From DASXMT01 sp963812965 (GTDB taxonomy: Bacteria; Actinomycetota; Acidimicrobiia; Acidimicrobiales; RAAP-2), in assembly GCA_963812965.1 (NCBI GenBank), contig CAWEXG010000012.1, forward strand, positions 62,001-126,000: 64,000 nucleotides of DNA. The letters are read 5' to 3'. A program made the position numbers and the translations under genes. The notes beneath the pieces were generated by a model. That model saw nothing but the letters and a program-made list of their open reading frames with translations, made no database searches and was not told the origin of the DNA. Each line of letters starts with the position of its first letter. Position 1 is the first letter of the stretch. Shown here piece after piece: positions 52,216 through 62,013 of the stretch.

Positions 52216-53534
52216 GACCGGTCCGCCCTCGGCTCGGCCAGTGTGGCCAGGTCGATCGAGAACCTGGGATAGCTGGTGCCAACCGACCCCCACCCATCGA
52301 TAGTGGTGATGTCGGACGTCGACGGGCAGGCGGTGCCGGCTATGGCGGTGGCCATGGCCATCCGATGATCGCCGCTGGAGTCGAACGTTCCGCCATGGAG
52401 CTCGGTACTTCCGGCCACCACCAGGTCGTCTCCGTCCACGATGGCCTCGGCTCCGAGGGCACCGAGCATGCTCACGATGCCGGACAGGCGATCCGACTCC
52501 TTGACTCGAAGCTCGCCGACATCGCAGAACCTGGACTCGCCTTCAGCCACGGCGGCGGCCACGGCGAGGATCGGGACTTCGTCCAACGACGGGATCTCCT
52601 CGGAGCGGACGACGGTTCCTTGCAAAGGGGCGGAGCTGGCGATAATGGTGCCGAGATCGCCACTGCGCTCAACGGCCTCGACGTGCGCACCCATGCGACG
52701 GAGGACGTCGAGGAATCCTGCTCGCCTTGCCCCGAGGTACACGCCGGGGATGGTGACGGTGCTACCGGGAATCACGGACGCTCCCACCACCCAGAACGCT
52801 GCCTGTGACGGATCCCCCGGCACCGATCTCGCTCCGGGGAGCAGATCGGATCGGCGGAGTCGGATCACCCGGCCGCCATCGTGGTGCACCACCGAGATGG
52901 CGGCACCCGCAGCGGCCAACATGTCCTCGGTGTGGGTCCGAGTAGGGACCGGCTCCCTGACAACGGTCTCCCCGTCGGCACCCAGACCGGCCAGGAGCAC
53001 CGCCGACTTCACTTGAGCACTGGCCATCGGAGGGGTGTAGTCGATCCCATGGAGCGGTGCCCCGGTGATCTCGATGGGTGGGAGGCAGCGGTCACCGCGT
53101 CCGACGACGGAGGCGCCCATCATCGCCAGGGGCTGGCCGATACGGTCCATCGGTCGGCTCTGCAGTGAGTCGTCACCGGTCAACGTGGTGGCGCCGGGGA
53201 TCCCTGCCAGGACACCGGCGATGAGCCGCATCCCCGTTCCTGAATTGCCGAGATCGATGGGTCCGGCGGCTGCATGGAGACGAGAACGACCCCCGACCAC
53301 TCGGAGGGTGCCGCCCTCATCGGTGATCTGGGCACCTAGGGCTTCGAGGGCGATCACGGTGCGACGGACGTCGTCCCCGTCGGACAGGCCGGTGATCGTG
53401 GACTCCCCGTCGGCCAGGGCGGCGATGAGGAGTGCCCGATGGGAGATCGACTTGTCTCCTGGTGCCCGCACCGAGCCCACCAGAGCCTGACCACCCCGTA
53501 CCTGCATGGAGTCACCTGCTGTGGCCGAGCTCAT
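52212..53534 (-). CDS. aroA: 3-phosphoshikimate 1-carboxyvinyltransferase (EPSP synthase)
   Basis: The 440-residue enzyme of the shikimate pathway. Both substrate-binding signatures are present: PGDKSISHRALLIAALADG near residue 22 and DLGNSGTGMRLIAGVLAG near residue 95; the RPMDRIGQPL, TPPMASAQVKSA and KESDRLSGIV segments are also clear. The QxxR and Lys catalytic residues look intact. Its start overlaps tyrA by four bases and its stop overlaps cmk, so the aromatic operon is translated continuously. Confidence 0.94.
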   Translation of the reverse strand: MSSATAGDSMQVRGGQALVGSVRAPGDKSISHRALLIAALADGESTITGLSDGDDVRRTVIALEALGAQITDEGGTLRVVGGRSRLHAAAGPIDLGNSGTGMRLIAGVLAGIPGATTLTGDDSLQSRPMDRIGQPLAMMGASVVGRGDRCLPPIEITGAPLHGIDYTPPMASAQVKSAVLLAGLGADGETVVREPVPTRTHTEDMLAAAGAAISVVHHDGGRVIRLRRSDLLPGARSVPGDPSQAAFWVVGASVIPGSTVTIPGVYLGARRAGFLDVLRRMGAHVEAVERSGDLGTIIASSAPLQGTVVRSEEIPSLDEVPILAVAAAVAEGESRFCDVGELRVKESDRLSGIVSMLGALGAEAIVDGDDLVVAGSTELHGGTFDSSGDHRMAMATAIAGTACPSTSDITTIDGWGSVGTSYPRFSIDLATLAEPRADRS

Positions 53535-54673
53535 CGGGTCGGCCCAAGGTCCCTGCTCGACGAGCGGTACCCCCGGTCAGCCAGGGCGACTGACAGCGTG
53601 CTCACGGAGTGACGGTCGACGGTCATCACCACGACTCCCCCGGTCCCTTCGACCGAGTGGGCGATCTCGAAGTCGACGATGTTCACGCCCAGCTCGGCGG
53701 CGAGCGTGGTGATCTCGGCCGCCACGCCGGTCTCGTCGGGTACCGGGACCCTGATCTCGGCCAACCCTTCGGGACGAGGGAGGCGGTCGGGCAGGGCCCG
53801 TCTGGCCATCGCTGCCCGCTCGAGGACGGCCAGGAGCGCCTCATGGTCGTGCTCGGCCACCCGGGTACGCATGGTCCCCAACGAGTCGATGAGCAGATCG
53901 AGGGTCTCGATGATGGCGGCGGCGTTGTCGTCGCAGATATCGGGCCAGATGGTCGGTTGGCCGGCGGCGATACGGGTCATGTCCCGAAACCCCCCTGCAG
54001 CCAGCTGCAAGAGGGCGGCGTGCTCTTCTCCCACACCGGCAGCCAGGTCCATCAAGGTGGCAGCAGTGAGATGGGGCACGTGGGAGATCACCGCCACCAA
54101 TGAGTCGTGCTGTGTCGGCGGCAGGGAGACAACGTTGGCACCGAGATCGACTACCACGCCGCGCAGCCGCGTGTAAGCCATCGGATCGGTGTGTGCGGTC
54201 GGGGTCAGGACCCAGGTCGCACCCACGAAGAGGTCACCATCGGCGCCGTCCACCCCCACCTGCTCCGAGCCGGCCATCGGGTGGCCGCCGACGAAGAGAG
54301 GGTGGTCGACCGCTTCCATCAGCGGACCCTTCACGCTCCCGACGTCGGTCACGATGGCATCAGGCCGACGATCCGGACGTGCAAGAGCATGTTTGACGAC
54401 CGCCTCGGCGGCGCGTACCGGTGTCGCTACGAAGACGACGTCGGCCTCGTCGTCGTAGCCCTCCGCATCGAGTGCGCCCAGTGCCAGGGCACGATCCACG
54501 ACGCTGGGTGTGCGGTCGACACCGGTCACCCTCCAGCCCCGCTGGCGAAGGGCGATCCCGATCGATCCACCGATCAGTCCCGTCCCCACGATGGTCGCCC
54601 GTCCTGGAGTGCGCGGGCTGTCGCTCCTGGTGGGTGAGGAGGTTGGACCGACGTCAGTCGGGGAGGTCGTCAC
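53531..54673 (-). CDS. tyrA: Prephenate dehydrogenase with C-terminal ACT domain
   Basis: The 380-residue protein has an N-terminal Rossmann domain (VGTGLIGGSIGIALRQRG, then DVVFVATP), the substrate His in GGHPMAGSEQVGVD, and the helical dehydrogenase domain (SHVPHLTAATLMDL, GFRDMTRIA). An ACT-like domain (EIRVPVPDETGVAAEITT, VVVMTVD) closes it and probably binds tyrosine. GTG 54673 is preferred over an upstream in-frame start at 54796 because that extension lies inside aroH in another frame. It overlaps aroH by 20 bases. Confidence 0.88.
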   Translation of the reverse strand: MTTSPTDVGPTSSPTRSDSPRTPGRATIVGTGLIGGSIGIALRQRGWRVTGVDRTPSVVDRALALGALDAEGYDDEADVVFVATPVRAAEAVVKHALARPDRRPDAIVTDVGSVKGPLMEAVDHPLFVGGHPMAGSEQVGVDGADGDLFVGATWVLTPTAHTDPMAYTRLRGVVVDLGANVVSLPPTQHDSLVAVISHVPHLTAATLMDLAAGVGEEHAALLQLAAGGFRDMTRIAAGQPTIWPDICDDNAAAIIETLDLLIDSLGTMRTRVAEHDHEALLAVLERAAMARRALPDRLPRPEGLAEIRVPVPDETGVAAEITTLAAELGVNIVDFEIAHSVEGTGGVVVMTVDRHSVSTLSVALADRGYRSSSRDLGPTR

Positions 54674-55022
54674 GGAGTCCCTTGGCGCCCTCGAGGTAGA
54701 CGTGGTGGATGTCCTCCCGGGATCGCTCGGTGGTGACGTGGAGCAACACTCGGATGCACTGTGGCACCGAACCGATGACAGCCAGCTCCCGGGCACATAT
54801 CAGTGGCACCGCACCGAGCCCCATGGAACGCGCTGCCGTGGCCGGGAACGTGGACACGATGTCATCGGTGGCGGTGAACAGGATGGAGATGATGTCCTCT
54901 TCGCTGAGCCCGTTGCGCTCCAGGACCTGTTCGAGGAGCGCCACCACCCGCTCCCGGATGGACTCGGGTGTATCGGCGTCGACGGTGGTGGCGCCACGGA
55001 CTGCTCGGACGGAAGTAGGCAT
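54654..55022 (-). CDS. aroH: Chorismate mutase, AroH type
   Basis: The 122-residue product is a monofunctional AroH-class mutase: VRAVRGATTVDADTPESIRE at the start with the substrate Arg, a Glu in EEDIISILFTATDDI, and FPATAARSMGLGAVPLICAR with the catalytic Arg and Cys equivalents, then HVTTERSREDIHHVYLEGAK. It makes prephenate for the adjacent tyrA. Length matches Bacillus AroH (about 127). A TAATAT -10 box nine bases before the ATG suggests an almost leaderless start. Confidence 0.9.
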   Translation of the reverse strand: MPTSVRAVRGATTVDADTPESIRERVVALLEQVLERNGLSEEDIISILFTATDDIVSTFPATAARSMGLGAVPLICARELAVIGSVPQCIRVLLHVTTERSREDIHHVYLEGAKGLRDDLPD

Positions 55023-55089
55023 CGGCCGGCCATATTAGAGGTTCCCTGGGCAGGCGGCCCAGGTCTGCCACTTCCTTTCGCCGCGCCCC

Positions 55090-55848
55090 TTACTCAGAAG
55101 AAGTTGTGGGACCGGCCTGGGGCACAGCGGCGGCGCCCAAGGCCCTGACTTCGGCAGCGGAGAGCAGCCGCCACGAGCCGGGACTGAGCGACGGGTCGGC
55201 TACGGGGCCGATCCTGGTACGGACCAGTCGGCGCACAGGGTGGCCGATGGCGTCGCACATGCGGCGAACTTGGCGGTTCCGACCTTCGTGGATCACGATT
55301 CGCACCAGGGTGGGCGCCACCACCGCCACCCGGGCTGGAGCGGTCATCCCGTCAGCCAGCGCCACGCCCTCGCGCAGGCGTCGGATGTCGGCGGGCGATG
55401 GTCGGCCGTCCACCTCCGCCAGGTACTCCTTGGGAACCCCGAACGATGGATGGGTCAGCCGGTGGGTCAGCTCGCCGTCGTTGGTCATGATCAGCAGACC
55501 TTCGGTGTCCATGTCGAGGCGACCCACTGCGAAGACCCGTGGATCGGCAGGCACCAGGGAGACGACGGTGGGGCGCCCCTCCGGGTCGTCGGCAGTGGTG
55601 ACCACGCCGGCCGGCTTGTTGAGCAGGTAGTGGACGAGACCGGGGAGCACAGGGAGCGGCACGCCGTCGAGCGCTACCCGGTCAACAGCGGTATCGACTC
55701 GCCGCCCGAGAATGGGTATCTCCCCGTTCACGGTGATCCGCCCGCTGACGATCAGGTCCTCACAGACTCGACGGGACCCGAGGCCGGTCCTGGCCAGTAC
55801 CTTCTGGAGCCGCTCCCCCTCGGGTTGGGAGATACCCGGATCAGTCAC
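55090..55848 (-). CDS. rluB: 23S rRNA pseudouridine synthase RluB/RsuA family
   Basis: The 252-residue enzyme has an N-terminal S4 RNA-binding domain (RLQKVLARTGLGSRRVCEDL) and the catalytic core with Asp in AVGRLDMDTEGLLIMTNDG, then HEGRNRQVRRMCDAIGHPV. This matches the RluB/RsuA group that modifies a single uridine of rRNA. GTG 55848 is chosen because it lies inside the scpB stop (GTGACTGA arrangement). The tail is slightly extended. It forms a scpA-scpB-rluB transcript, an arrangement conserved in many Gram-positive bacteria. Confidence 0.9.
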   Translation of the reverse strand: MTDPGISQPEGERLQKVLARTGLGSRRVCEDLIVSGRITVNGEIPILGRRVDTAVDRVALDGVPLPVLPGLVHYLLNKPAGVVTTADDPEGRPTVVSLVPADPRVFAVGRLDMDTEGLLIMTNDGELTHRLTHPSFGVPKEYLAEVDGRPSPADIRRLREGVALADGMTAPARVAVVAPTLVRIVIHEGRNRQVRRMCDAIGHPVRRLVRTRIGPVADPSLSPGSWRLLSAAEVRALGAAAVPQAGPTTSSE

Positions 55849-56413
55849 TACCGGTGGACCGGAGCTGCTCCTCGAACTGAGCGACGGCGTCCGGCCCAGG
55901 AAGCAGATCCTCGACTGGAGGCAGCTGTTCGACCCGGTCGAGGCCCAGTCGCTCCAGGAACGCTTCGGTGGTGCCGTAGAGCACCGGTTGTCCAGGACCG
56001 GCAGCCCGACCCACCGGAGCGATATACCCACGGTGCTCTAGAAGACGGACCACCCCGTCGACGTTGACACCGCGAAGGGCAGCAATCTGGGTCCGCGACA
56101 CCGGTTGTTTGTAGGCCACGATGGCCAGCGTCTCCAAGGCAGCTGCCGATAGACGAGACGAGACACCGACGTTGGCGAACCGCTCGACGTAGGGGGCGAG
56201 GTCGGGATGGGTCTGGATGCGATAACCGCCGGCGATGCGAGCGACCATGAACCCCCGGTTCTCCTCGTGACACGAGGCGATCAGCTCGGCGCACAGCGGC
56301 CCCACCTGGTCGGCGGGTATCTCCAGGAGCTCGGCCAGCAGTCCTGGCGGTACCGGCTCCACCGCCACCACGAGCACGGCTTCGATGGCCCTGGCCTCAT
56401 TGGAGAGTGGCAC
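55841..56413 (-). CDS. scpB: Segregation and condensation protein B
   Basis: The 190-residue protein has two winged-helix domains: AIEAVLVVAVEPVPPGLLAE and ETLAIVAYKQPVSRTQIAAL with the RGVNVDGVVRLLEHRGYIA segment, both highly conserved in ScpB. It binds ScpA and the SMC ATPase heads to organise the chromosome. It starts three bases after scpA ends, and its last codons overlap rluB. Length and motifs are standard. Confidence 0.92.
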   Translation of the reverse strand: MPLSNEARAIEAVLVVAVEPVPPGLLAELLEIPADQVGPLCAELIASCHEENRGFMVARIAGGYRIQTHPDLAPYVERFANVGVSSRLSAAALETLAIVAYKQPVSRTQIAALRGVNVDGVVRLLEHRGYIAPVGRAAGPGQPVLYGTTEAFLERLGLDRVEQLPPVEDLLPGPDAVAQFEEQLRSTGSD

Positions 56414-56416
56414 GGT

Positions 56417-57196
56417 TCAGCCCTGGTACTCGTAGTCGGTAGCCCCGACAGAGACGGTGGCAGGAGCCCCGACCACCCAGGCAACCTCCATCTCACCGAA
56501 GGTCTCCCCCTGCTCGAGTGCTACCCGTCCCTGCTTGCACAGCTCGAGGAGGGCGAGAAACCGGACGATGATCTCCATCCGGGTAGTCAGATGATCGGTC
56601 AGCTGGCGAAAGGTTGCTGTCCCCACCGAAGGAAGGCGGTCCTCGAGCTCGGACACTGCCTCGGACACCGTGACGGCGTCAACCGTCACGTGGTACAGGT
56701 CGACCATCGGGATCGGGCGTGCAGCGGTTGCCCGTAGGTATGCCGCCATCACCTGACCCGGTGTGACGCCGGCCAGGAGGTCGGGAGCGTGAACCACGAA
56801 CCCGTCGTCGAGACCTGCGCTCCGGGGTATCGACCGGGTGGCCTGCTCCATCATGAGGGCGAAGCCGTCGGCCGCGGCCGAGTAGGCCTGGCACTCGAGG
56901 AGGCGAGCCAGCAGCAGGTCTCGCTCCTCCCATCCGGCGAGCTCTTCGTCGGGCTCGACATCGTCCGGACCCGGCAGCAGCCGCTTCGATTTGAGCTCCA
57001 CCAGCACCGCCGCCACCACGAGGAACTCGGACAAGGTGGGAAGATCCACCTGCTCCCACTGGGCGACTTCGGCCACGAAGGCGTCCACCACGGTCGACAA
57101 CGGGATGTCGTAGACGTCCACCTGGTGCGAGTTCACCAGGTGCAGCAGTAGGTCAACGGGCCCTTCGAAGACGGGTATCGAGACGGTGGCGACCAC
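56417..57196 (-). CDS. scpA: Segregation and condensation protein A (kleisin)
   Basis: The 259-residue kleisin of the SMC complex starts FEGPVDLLLHLVNSHQVDVY and continues LSEFLVVAAVLVELKSKRLL, the conserved N-terminal bundle that binds SMC. The C-terminal winged helix is FRQLTDHLTTRMEIIVRFLA. GTG 57196 has an AAGGA sequence five bases upstream and also a TATCGT -10 box eight bases away, so it may be leaderless or not. The start is divergent from trpS, with about 90 bases between them. Confidence 0.9.
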   Translation of the reverse strand: MVATVSIPVFEGPVDLLLHLVNSHQVDVYDIPLSTVVDAFVAEVAQWEQVDLPTLSEFLVVAAVLVELKSKRLLPGPDDVEPDEELAGWEERDLLLARLLECQAYSAAADGFALMMEQATRSIPRSAGLDDGFVVHAPDLLAGVTPGQVMAAYLRATAARPIPMVDLYHVTVDAVTVSEAVSELEDRLPSVGTATFRQLTDHLTTRMEIIVRFLALLELCKQGRVALEQGETFGEMEVAWVVGAPATVSVGATDYEYQG

Positions 57197-57285
57197 GGTC
57201 CTTGACGATACCGGTTCGTTACCTGAGCGCCGCGCATCCCGCCGATGTTCCCGGGCATCGCTGACCGCCCCTACGATGACCGCCT

Positions 57286-58269
57286 ATGACCAGGGTTCTT
57301 TCCGGCATTCAACCGAGCGGCACGTTCCATCTAGGCAACTACTTGGGGGCCATCAGGAATTGGGTGGCGGACCAACATGTCCACGATGCCTACTACTGCA
57401 TCGTCGACCTCCACGCCCTCACTCTCGACATCGATCCGGAGATGTTGCGCAGCCACACCAGGGACGCCGCCATCGATCTTCTGGCTTCGGGTCTCGACCC
57501 GAGCTGCTGCACGTTGTTCGTCCAGAGCCACGTTCCCGAGCATCCTCGGATGGCCTGGCTCCTGGAGTGCACCGCCACCATGGGCGAGCTCCGTCGGATG
57601 ACCCAGTTCAAGGAGAAGGGCGCAGGTCAAGAGTCGGTTCGGGCCGGGTTGCTCACCTACCCGGTCTTGATGGCGGCGGACATCCTCCTCTACAGCGCCG
57701 ATCGGGTCCCTGTCGGTGACGACCAACGTCAGCACCTGGAGCTGGCCCGTGAGGTGGCGACCCGGTTCAACCATCGTTACGGGGAGGTGTTCGTGGTCCC
57801 CGAAGCCACCATTCCGCCTGTCGGGGCGCGGGTCATGGACTTACAGCATCCGGAGCGGAAGATGTCCAAGTCGGTGAGCTCGCCTCTCGGGATGGTGCAC
57901 GTTCTGGACGAGCCGGCTGAGCTGGAGCGCAAGGTGAAGCGGGCGGTCACTGACAACGACGGCGAGGTGCGCTACGACCCCGAGGCGAAGCCGGGGCTGT
58001 CCAACCTGTTGGAGCTACTGGCCGTCACCACTGATCGTTCCCCGGTAGAGGTGGCTTCGGGCTACGAGCGCTATGGCGACCTGAAACAGGATGTCACCGA
58101 GTCGTTGGTGGAGCTGCTGCGTCCGATACGTGAGCGTCGTAAAGCGCTGGCGTCCGACCCCGGCGCGGTGGCCGCGCTCTTGGCTGTCGGAGCGGAGAAG
58201 GCCCATGCAGTGGCAGCCGAAACCTACGCCCGGGCGGCCGACGCGATGGGGTTGATGCCTCCCTTGTGA
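57286..58269 (+). CDS. trpS: Tryptophanyl-tRNA synthetase
   Basis: The 327-residue class I synthetase has the HIGH equivalent in SGTFHLGNYLGAIRN near residue 13 and KMSKS in RKMSKSVSSPLG. The tryptophan-binding region and VPVGDDQRQHLELAREVATR are as expected. Size is typical of the short bacterial form. ATG 57286 has no ribosome site, but TACGAT lies eight bases upstream, so the message is probably leaderless. Confidence 0.94.
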   Translation: MTRVLSGIQPSGTFHLGNYLGAIRNWVADQHVHDAYYCIVDLHALTLDIDPEMLRSHTRDAAIDLLASGLDPSCCTLFVQSHVPEHPRMAWLLECTATMGELRRMTQFKEKGAGQESVRAGLLTYPVLMAADILLYSADRVPVGDDQRQHLELAREVATRFNHRYGEVFVVPEATIPPVGARVMDLQHPERKMSKSVSSPLGMVHVLDEPAELERKVKRAVTDNDGEVRYDPEAKPGLSNLLELLAVTTDRSPVEVASGYERYGDLKQDVTESLVELLRPIRERRKALASDPGAVAALLAVGAEKAHAVAAETYARAADAMGLMPPL

Positions 58270-58305
58270 GTGTCCTTGCCTGCCTTTGGGCGCTCCGGCA
58301 CGCGC

Positions 58306-61185
58306 TCAAACTGGTTGTCGTGACGACGAACGCCGCCGCCGCCAACTGAAGAACGACACGATCCCGATACCGATCAACGTGACTCCACCAACGGCGGAGA
58401 GAGCGATCCCCACGAGAGCGTTGGTCGGTTCGTAGCGGAAGGTGATCTCGTAGTCGCCAGCGGGTACGGCCACTTTCTGGATCACGCCGGACGTGACAAC
58501 CGGAGTCGCTGAGGAAGAGGAGGAGCCGATTGGTTGGATGGTTGCCTTCCAGCCCGGCGCAGCGGCTTCGCTGCGCACCAACCAGATCGGGCGATCGGTC
58601 CGGACCGTGATCCGCTCGGTGCCGTCGATCCCGGAGCTCACCACCCGGACATCGGTGGACCCCGAGCCATCACTGGACGTGCCGTCGGAACCCCGCGGCA
58701 CCGTCCACAGCTGTCCCCGCGCCTGGGTATTGCGGAACACGCCGAACGACTCGAGGGTACCGGTGTACTGCCAGTGAGGCGGGGTCACCGTGTTGGCCAG
58801 CGGTCCGTTGAGGAGGACGTCACCGTCCTGGGCGGTGTGGACCTCGGGAACGAGTGCAGTCAGGGTTGTCCCCGGCGCGGTGCGAAGCACGACGCCCGCT
58901 GCCGGAGTGGGCGTCGGCAGGGAGAAACGAACACTCGTCCCCTGATGGGAAGCGTTTCGTTGGAGTACCGCCTGCGGGAGCCATCGGACCGATCCACTGG
59001 CGGTGACGACACCCATCTGGACGGCCGCGCCGGCACTGACCCCGGTAACGGGTATGTCGCCGTGGCTGAGAGAGAGCATCCCACCGAAGTACCACGTGTG
59101 GGTCGTGCCCGAGGTCAACCGTGTCCGGGTGTTCGACGTAGTACCGACCTGCGATGGCGTGACGGGGGTAACGAAGTAGCTGGGCAGCGAGAGGAGGACA
59201 TGGACGTCGAGGTCGTCCCACGTTGGACCGAGCAGCGTCTTGGGATCGAGGGTCTGCTGAGCGTGGGTGCCGGTGGCCTGAAAGTACTCGTTGCTCACCA
59301 GCGACGCGTACCCCTGTGCACTGAGTACCCGGCGTAGCACGTTCAGATCGTTCCGACCCACGGTGATCAGTTGGTTGAAGTTACGGGTGTCGGGGTCGTA
59401 GATGATGAAGCGTCCGTTCCCCACCAGGGCGGCGAACTGTGTGGCCTGCGAGCTGGTGGCGTAGGCGGTGGTGCTCGTGACCGGGCCTTGCAGCATGAAG
59501 GCGGTGAACAGCAGCAGATCAGCGGTCATGATGCCGGTGAGCGCACATCTGAGCTGCCGTGCTGTGAACCGTGATCGGGCAAGGACGATCCAGGTGGCAG
59601 CGATGGCGATCACCAGACCCCCGGTCATGATGCCCGCTAACTCGTAGCGGGCAGTGGTCGTGATGGAGGCACTGACCCGGATGGCCGCCTCGAGACCGCT
59701 ACCCCACAGCCAGGTTCCGATACACAGGACGGCGATGATCGCCACGGGGACGCAGGTGAGCATCACCTCGCTCCATCGGGCTCGATGGCCGCCCCGTTCT
59801 CGTGCTGCTCGATCCGTCAGGTCCTTTGGCTGCGCCGACTCCGTTTCCCTACGGGCTCGATCGGTCAGCATCATGTGAACCCACCACGCCAACAGGGTTG
59901 CCAACGAGAAATCGACCCCCAGGAGGTTGCGGTTGAGGAGACGCTGGCTCCTGATCTCGGGAATGGAGAAGAGCACATGGCCGAACGGGGTGTCCCCACC
60001 CCACGCGGCAACCAGGCTGACACCCAGGACGATGTACCAGATCCACCACGAGCCGGACTCCGGTCGCCTTCGCCACCGGGAGCACAGCAGGGCGAATGCG
60101 GCAATCAGAGCGAGCACGCCGACGTAGCTGGCGACTTCGGGGAGGTTGTAAGTGCCGAAGTACCCGATGGGATTGCTCTGGTTGGTTCCCATGGCAAAGG
60201 GCGAGAAGAGCAAGACCGTGAGGCGCCAAGGCAGCGAACCGCTACTGAAGTAGGTATAGGTGGGCACGGCTCGTTGCGACTGGTCGGTGAACACCTGACC
60301 GGGGATCCATTGGGCGGCGCTCAGGACGAGGCCGCCGATGACGGCGATGGCCACACGGCAGACGAACGCGCCCAGGCGTCGTAGAGAAGCAGCATGCAGT
60401 AGACCGGTTTTCCAGATCCGCCAGATCGTGTACATCAACACGACGACGGCGCCGTCGAGGATGGCCTCCGGTGCTCCGGCCAAGATGGTCATGGCGGCGA
60501 AGATGGCCAGCAGGACGGTCCACCCGAAGGCTCGGCGCCGCGTCACTTGTGCTGTGCCTCGCACTTCGTTCGACGAAGCGCCTGTTTCGTAGTACTCGGT
60601 CAGGTTGTGGATGGCGAGCAGCATCCACGGCAGCCATCCGGCTCCCGAGATCAGGTCGATGTGGACGATCTGTCCGCTGAAATAGCCGGCAAAGGAGAAG
60701 GCGGCAGCGCCGAACGTTGCTGCCGTACCGGACATGGGCTGGCGACGGAGGAACAGGTACGTGCCCACCAGGGCGACCTCGTAGGCGGCGATGAGGTCCA
60801 ATGTCCATGCCAGCGAGGTGGGGAGCACGGCGAACATCCAGGTGAGCGGGTACACAGCGCCGGCGTTGAACCCACCGAGCAGTGGCGCTCCGCTGTAGAT
60901 GTACGGATTGTCCAGTGGTAGGTGGCCATGGATGATGTCCTGGCCCACCAGGATCCGGAGAGGGAAGTTCTGGACGAGGTTGTCGCCGTTGAGGAACAGC
61001 CGTCCGATGATGAGCGGTCCACCGAACAGCACCAGGGGAATGGCCACCAGGACGACGATGCCGGCGTGGCTCCGAAGCCAGCGACGGACTTCGGACATCC
61101 GTACGGCAAACGTTGCACCTTCCTCTTGCCCTCGAGGCGTTGGCAGGTCCGAAGGATCCGCCGTGGCGGTGTGATGGATGCTCAT
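58306..61185 (-). CDS. YfhO-like polytopic membrane protein
   Basis: The 959-residue protein has about 12-14 membrane helices in its first 620 residues, including an N-terminal LVAIPLVLFGGPLIIGRLFL, and a large, mainly extracellular C-terminal part with beta-rich and glycosylation-prone sequence, ending in a final helix (ALVGIALSAVGGVTLIGIGI) and an Arg tail. The motif GDNLVQNFPLR with nearby DLISGAGWLPWMLLAI resembles YfhO, which is involved in lipoteichoic-acid glycosylation. The whole frame is intact, unlike several neighbours. Start ATG 61185. Confidence 0.8.
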   Translation of the reverse strand: MSIHHTATADPSDLPTPRGQEEGATFAVRMSEVRRWLRSHAGIVVLVAIPLVLFGGPLIIGRLFLNGDNLVQNFPLRILVGQDIIHGHLPLDNPYIYSGAPLLGGFNAGAVYPLTWMFAVLPTSLAWTLDLIAAYEVALVGTYLFLRRQPMSGTAATFGAAAFSFAGYFSGQIVHIDLISGAGWLPWMLLAIHNLTEYYETGASSNEVRGTAQVTRRRAFGWTVLLAIFAAMTILAGAPEAILDGAVVVLMYTIWRIWKTGLLHAASLRRLGAFVCRVAIAVIGGLVLSAAQWIPGQVFTDQSQRAVPTYTYFSSGSLPWRLTVLLFSPFAMGTNQSNPIGYFGTYNLPEVASYVGVLALIAAFALLCSRWRRRPESGSWWIWYIVLGVSLVAAWGGDTPFGHVLFSIPEIRSQRLLNRNLLGVDFSLATLLAWWVHMMLTDRARRETESAQPKDLTDRAARERGGHRARWSEVMLTCVPVAIIAVLCIGTWLWGSGLEAAIRVSASITTTARYELAGIMTGGLVIAIAATWIVLARSRFTARQLRCALTGIMTADLLLFTAFMLQGPVTSTTAYATSSQATQFAALVGNGRFIIYDPDTRNFNQLITVGRNDLNVLRRVLSAQGYASLVSNEYFQATGTHAQQTLDPKTLLGPTWDDLDVHVLLSLPSYFVTPVTPSQVGTTSNTRTRLTSGTTHTWYFGGMLSLSHGDIPVTGVSAGAAVQMGVVTASGSVRWLPQAVLQRNASHQGTSVRFSLPTPTPAAGVVLRTAPGTTLTALVPEVHTAQDGDVLLNGPLANTVTPPHWQYTGTLESFGVFRNTQARGQLWTVPRGSDGTSSDGSGSTDVRVVSSGIDGTERITVRTDRPIWLVRSEAAAPGWKATIQPIGSSSSSATPVVTSGVIQKVAVPAGDYEITFRYEPTNALVGIALSAVGGVTLIGIGIVSFFSWRRRRSSSRQPV

Positions 61186-61225
61186 GCGGGTTCGAGGACA
61201 GGCATGTGGAGGAGGGGAAACCTAC

Positions 61226-61998
61226 TCAGACGATGAGCCCTGACCACCAATTGATGAGGTGATCGATGAGCTCGGACCATTGGTTTCGGAACAAGAGAAG
61301 TAGCACAAAAGGAAGGAACATGAGCATCGGCTGCAGCCGGTAGTAGCCGGGAAGTACGTCAGTGGGGAGCAGCCGTTCCAAGACCGCTGCTCCGTCGAGG
61401 GGCGGAATGGGGATGAGATTGAAGATGCCGAGAACGATGTTGGCCACACCACCCAGGAAGATGAACTGAGCCCAGATCGGTGGGTACGTCCAGTAGCCGA
61501 GATGGACGTACTGACGGGTGGCTTCCGGCACGGTAGCGGCGAACACGACGCCGCAGACAGCAGCCAAGGCGAAGTTGGTCAGCGGGCCGACCAGCGAGAC
61601 CAGAACCGTATGGTTGCGAGGACTACGCAACTTGTTGACGCTGACAGGCACTGGTTTGGCCCAGCCGTAGGCTCCGAGTCCTGACAGGCTGAGCAGCGCC
61701 GGGACCAACAGTGTCCCCACCGGATCGACGTGGCGCACCGGGTTGAGTGTCAGACGGCCCTGGCGCTTCGCCGTATCGTCACCGAAGGCGAGAGCGACCA
61801 GCCCGTGGGAGATCTCGTGGAAGATGATCGACGGGATGAGGACGCAGAAGTAGATGAGCTGAAGGTGCTGACCCGGTGGGTCAGCACCAGGATCGCCATG
61901 ATGACCGCAGCGATGGCGATCAGGATCCAGGTCTGCCTGGTTCCTGGAACCTGCCAGCGCGGTGTCCGACGGGTTCCACCATCCCCGGACCATCCCAT
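61226..61998 (-). pseudogene. Site-2 protease family (M50) membrane metalloprotease, one frame shift
   Basis: The N terminus from 61998 (ATG) leads into a membrane helix (TWILIAIAAVIMAILVLTHR). Near 61,866 the frame changes and the rest is conserved M50: LIYFCVLIPSIIFHEISHGL with the HEISH zinc motif, NPVRHVDPVGTLLVPALL, and IPIPPLDGAAVLERLL with the second acidic ligand (the NPDG-like site, here PPLDG). One missing base before TTCAGCTC restores a single frame of about 257 residues. Otherwise all active-site residues are intact. It may cut membrane-bound regulators or other proteins. Confidence 0.8.
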
Positions 61999-62013
61999 TG
62001 TCGGCGTACCTGC

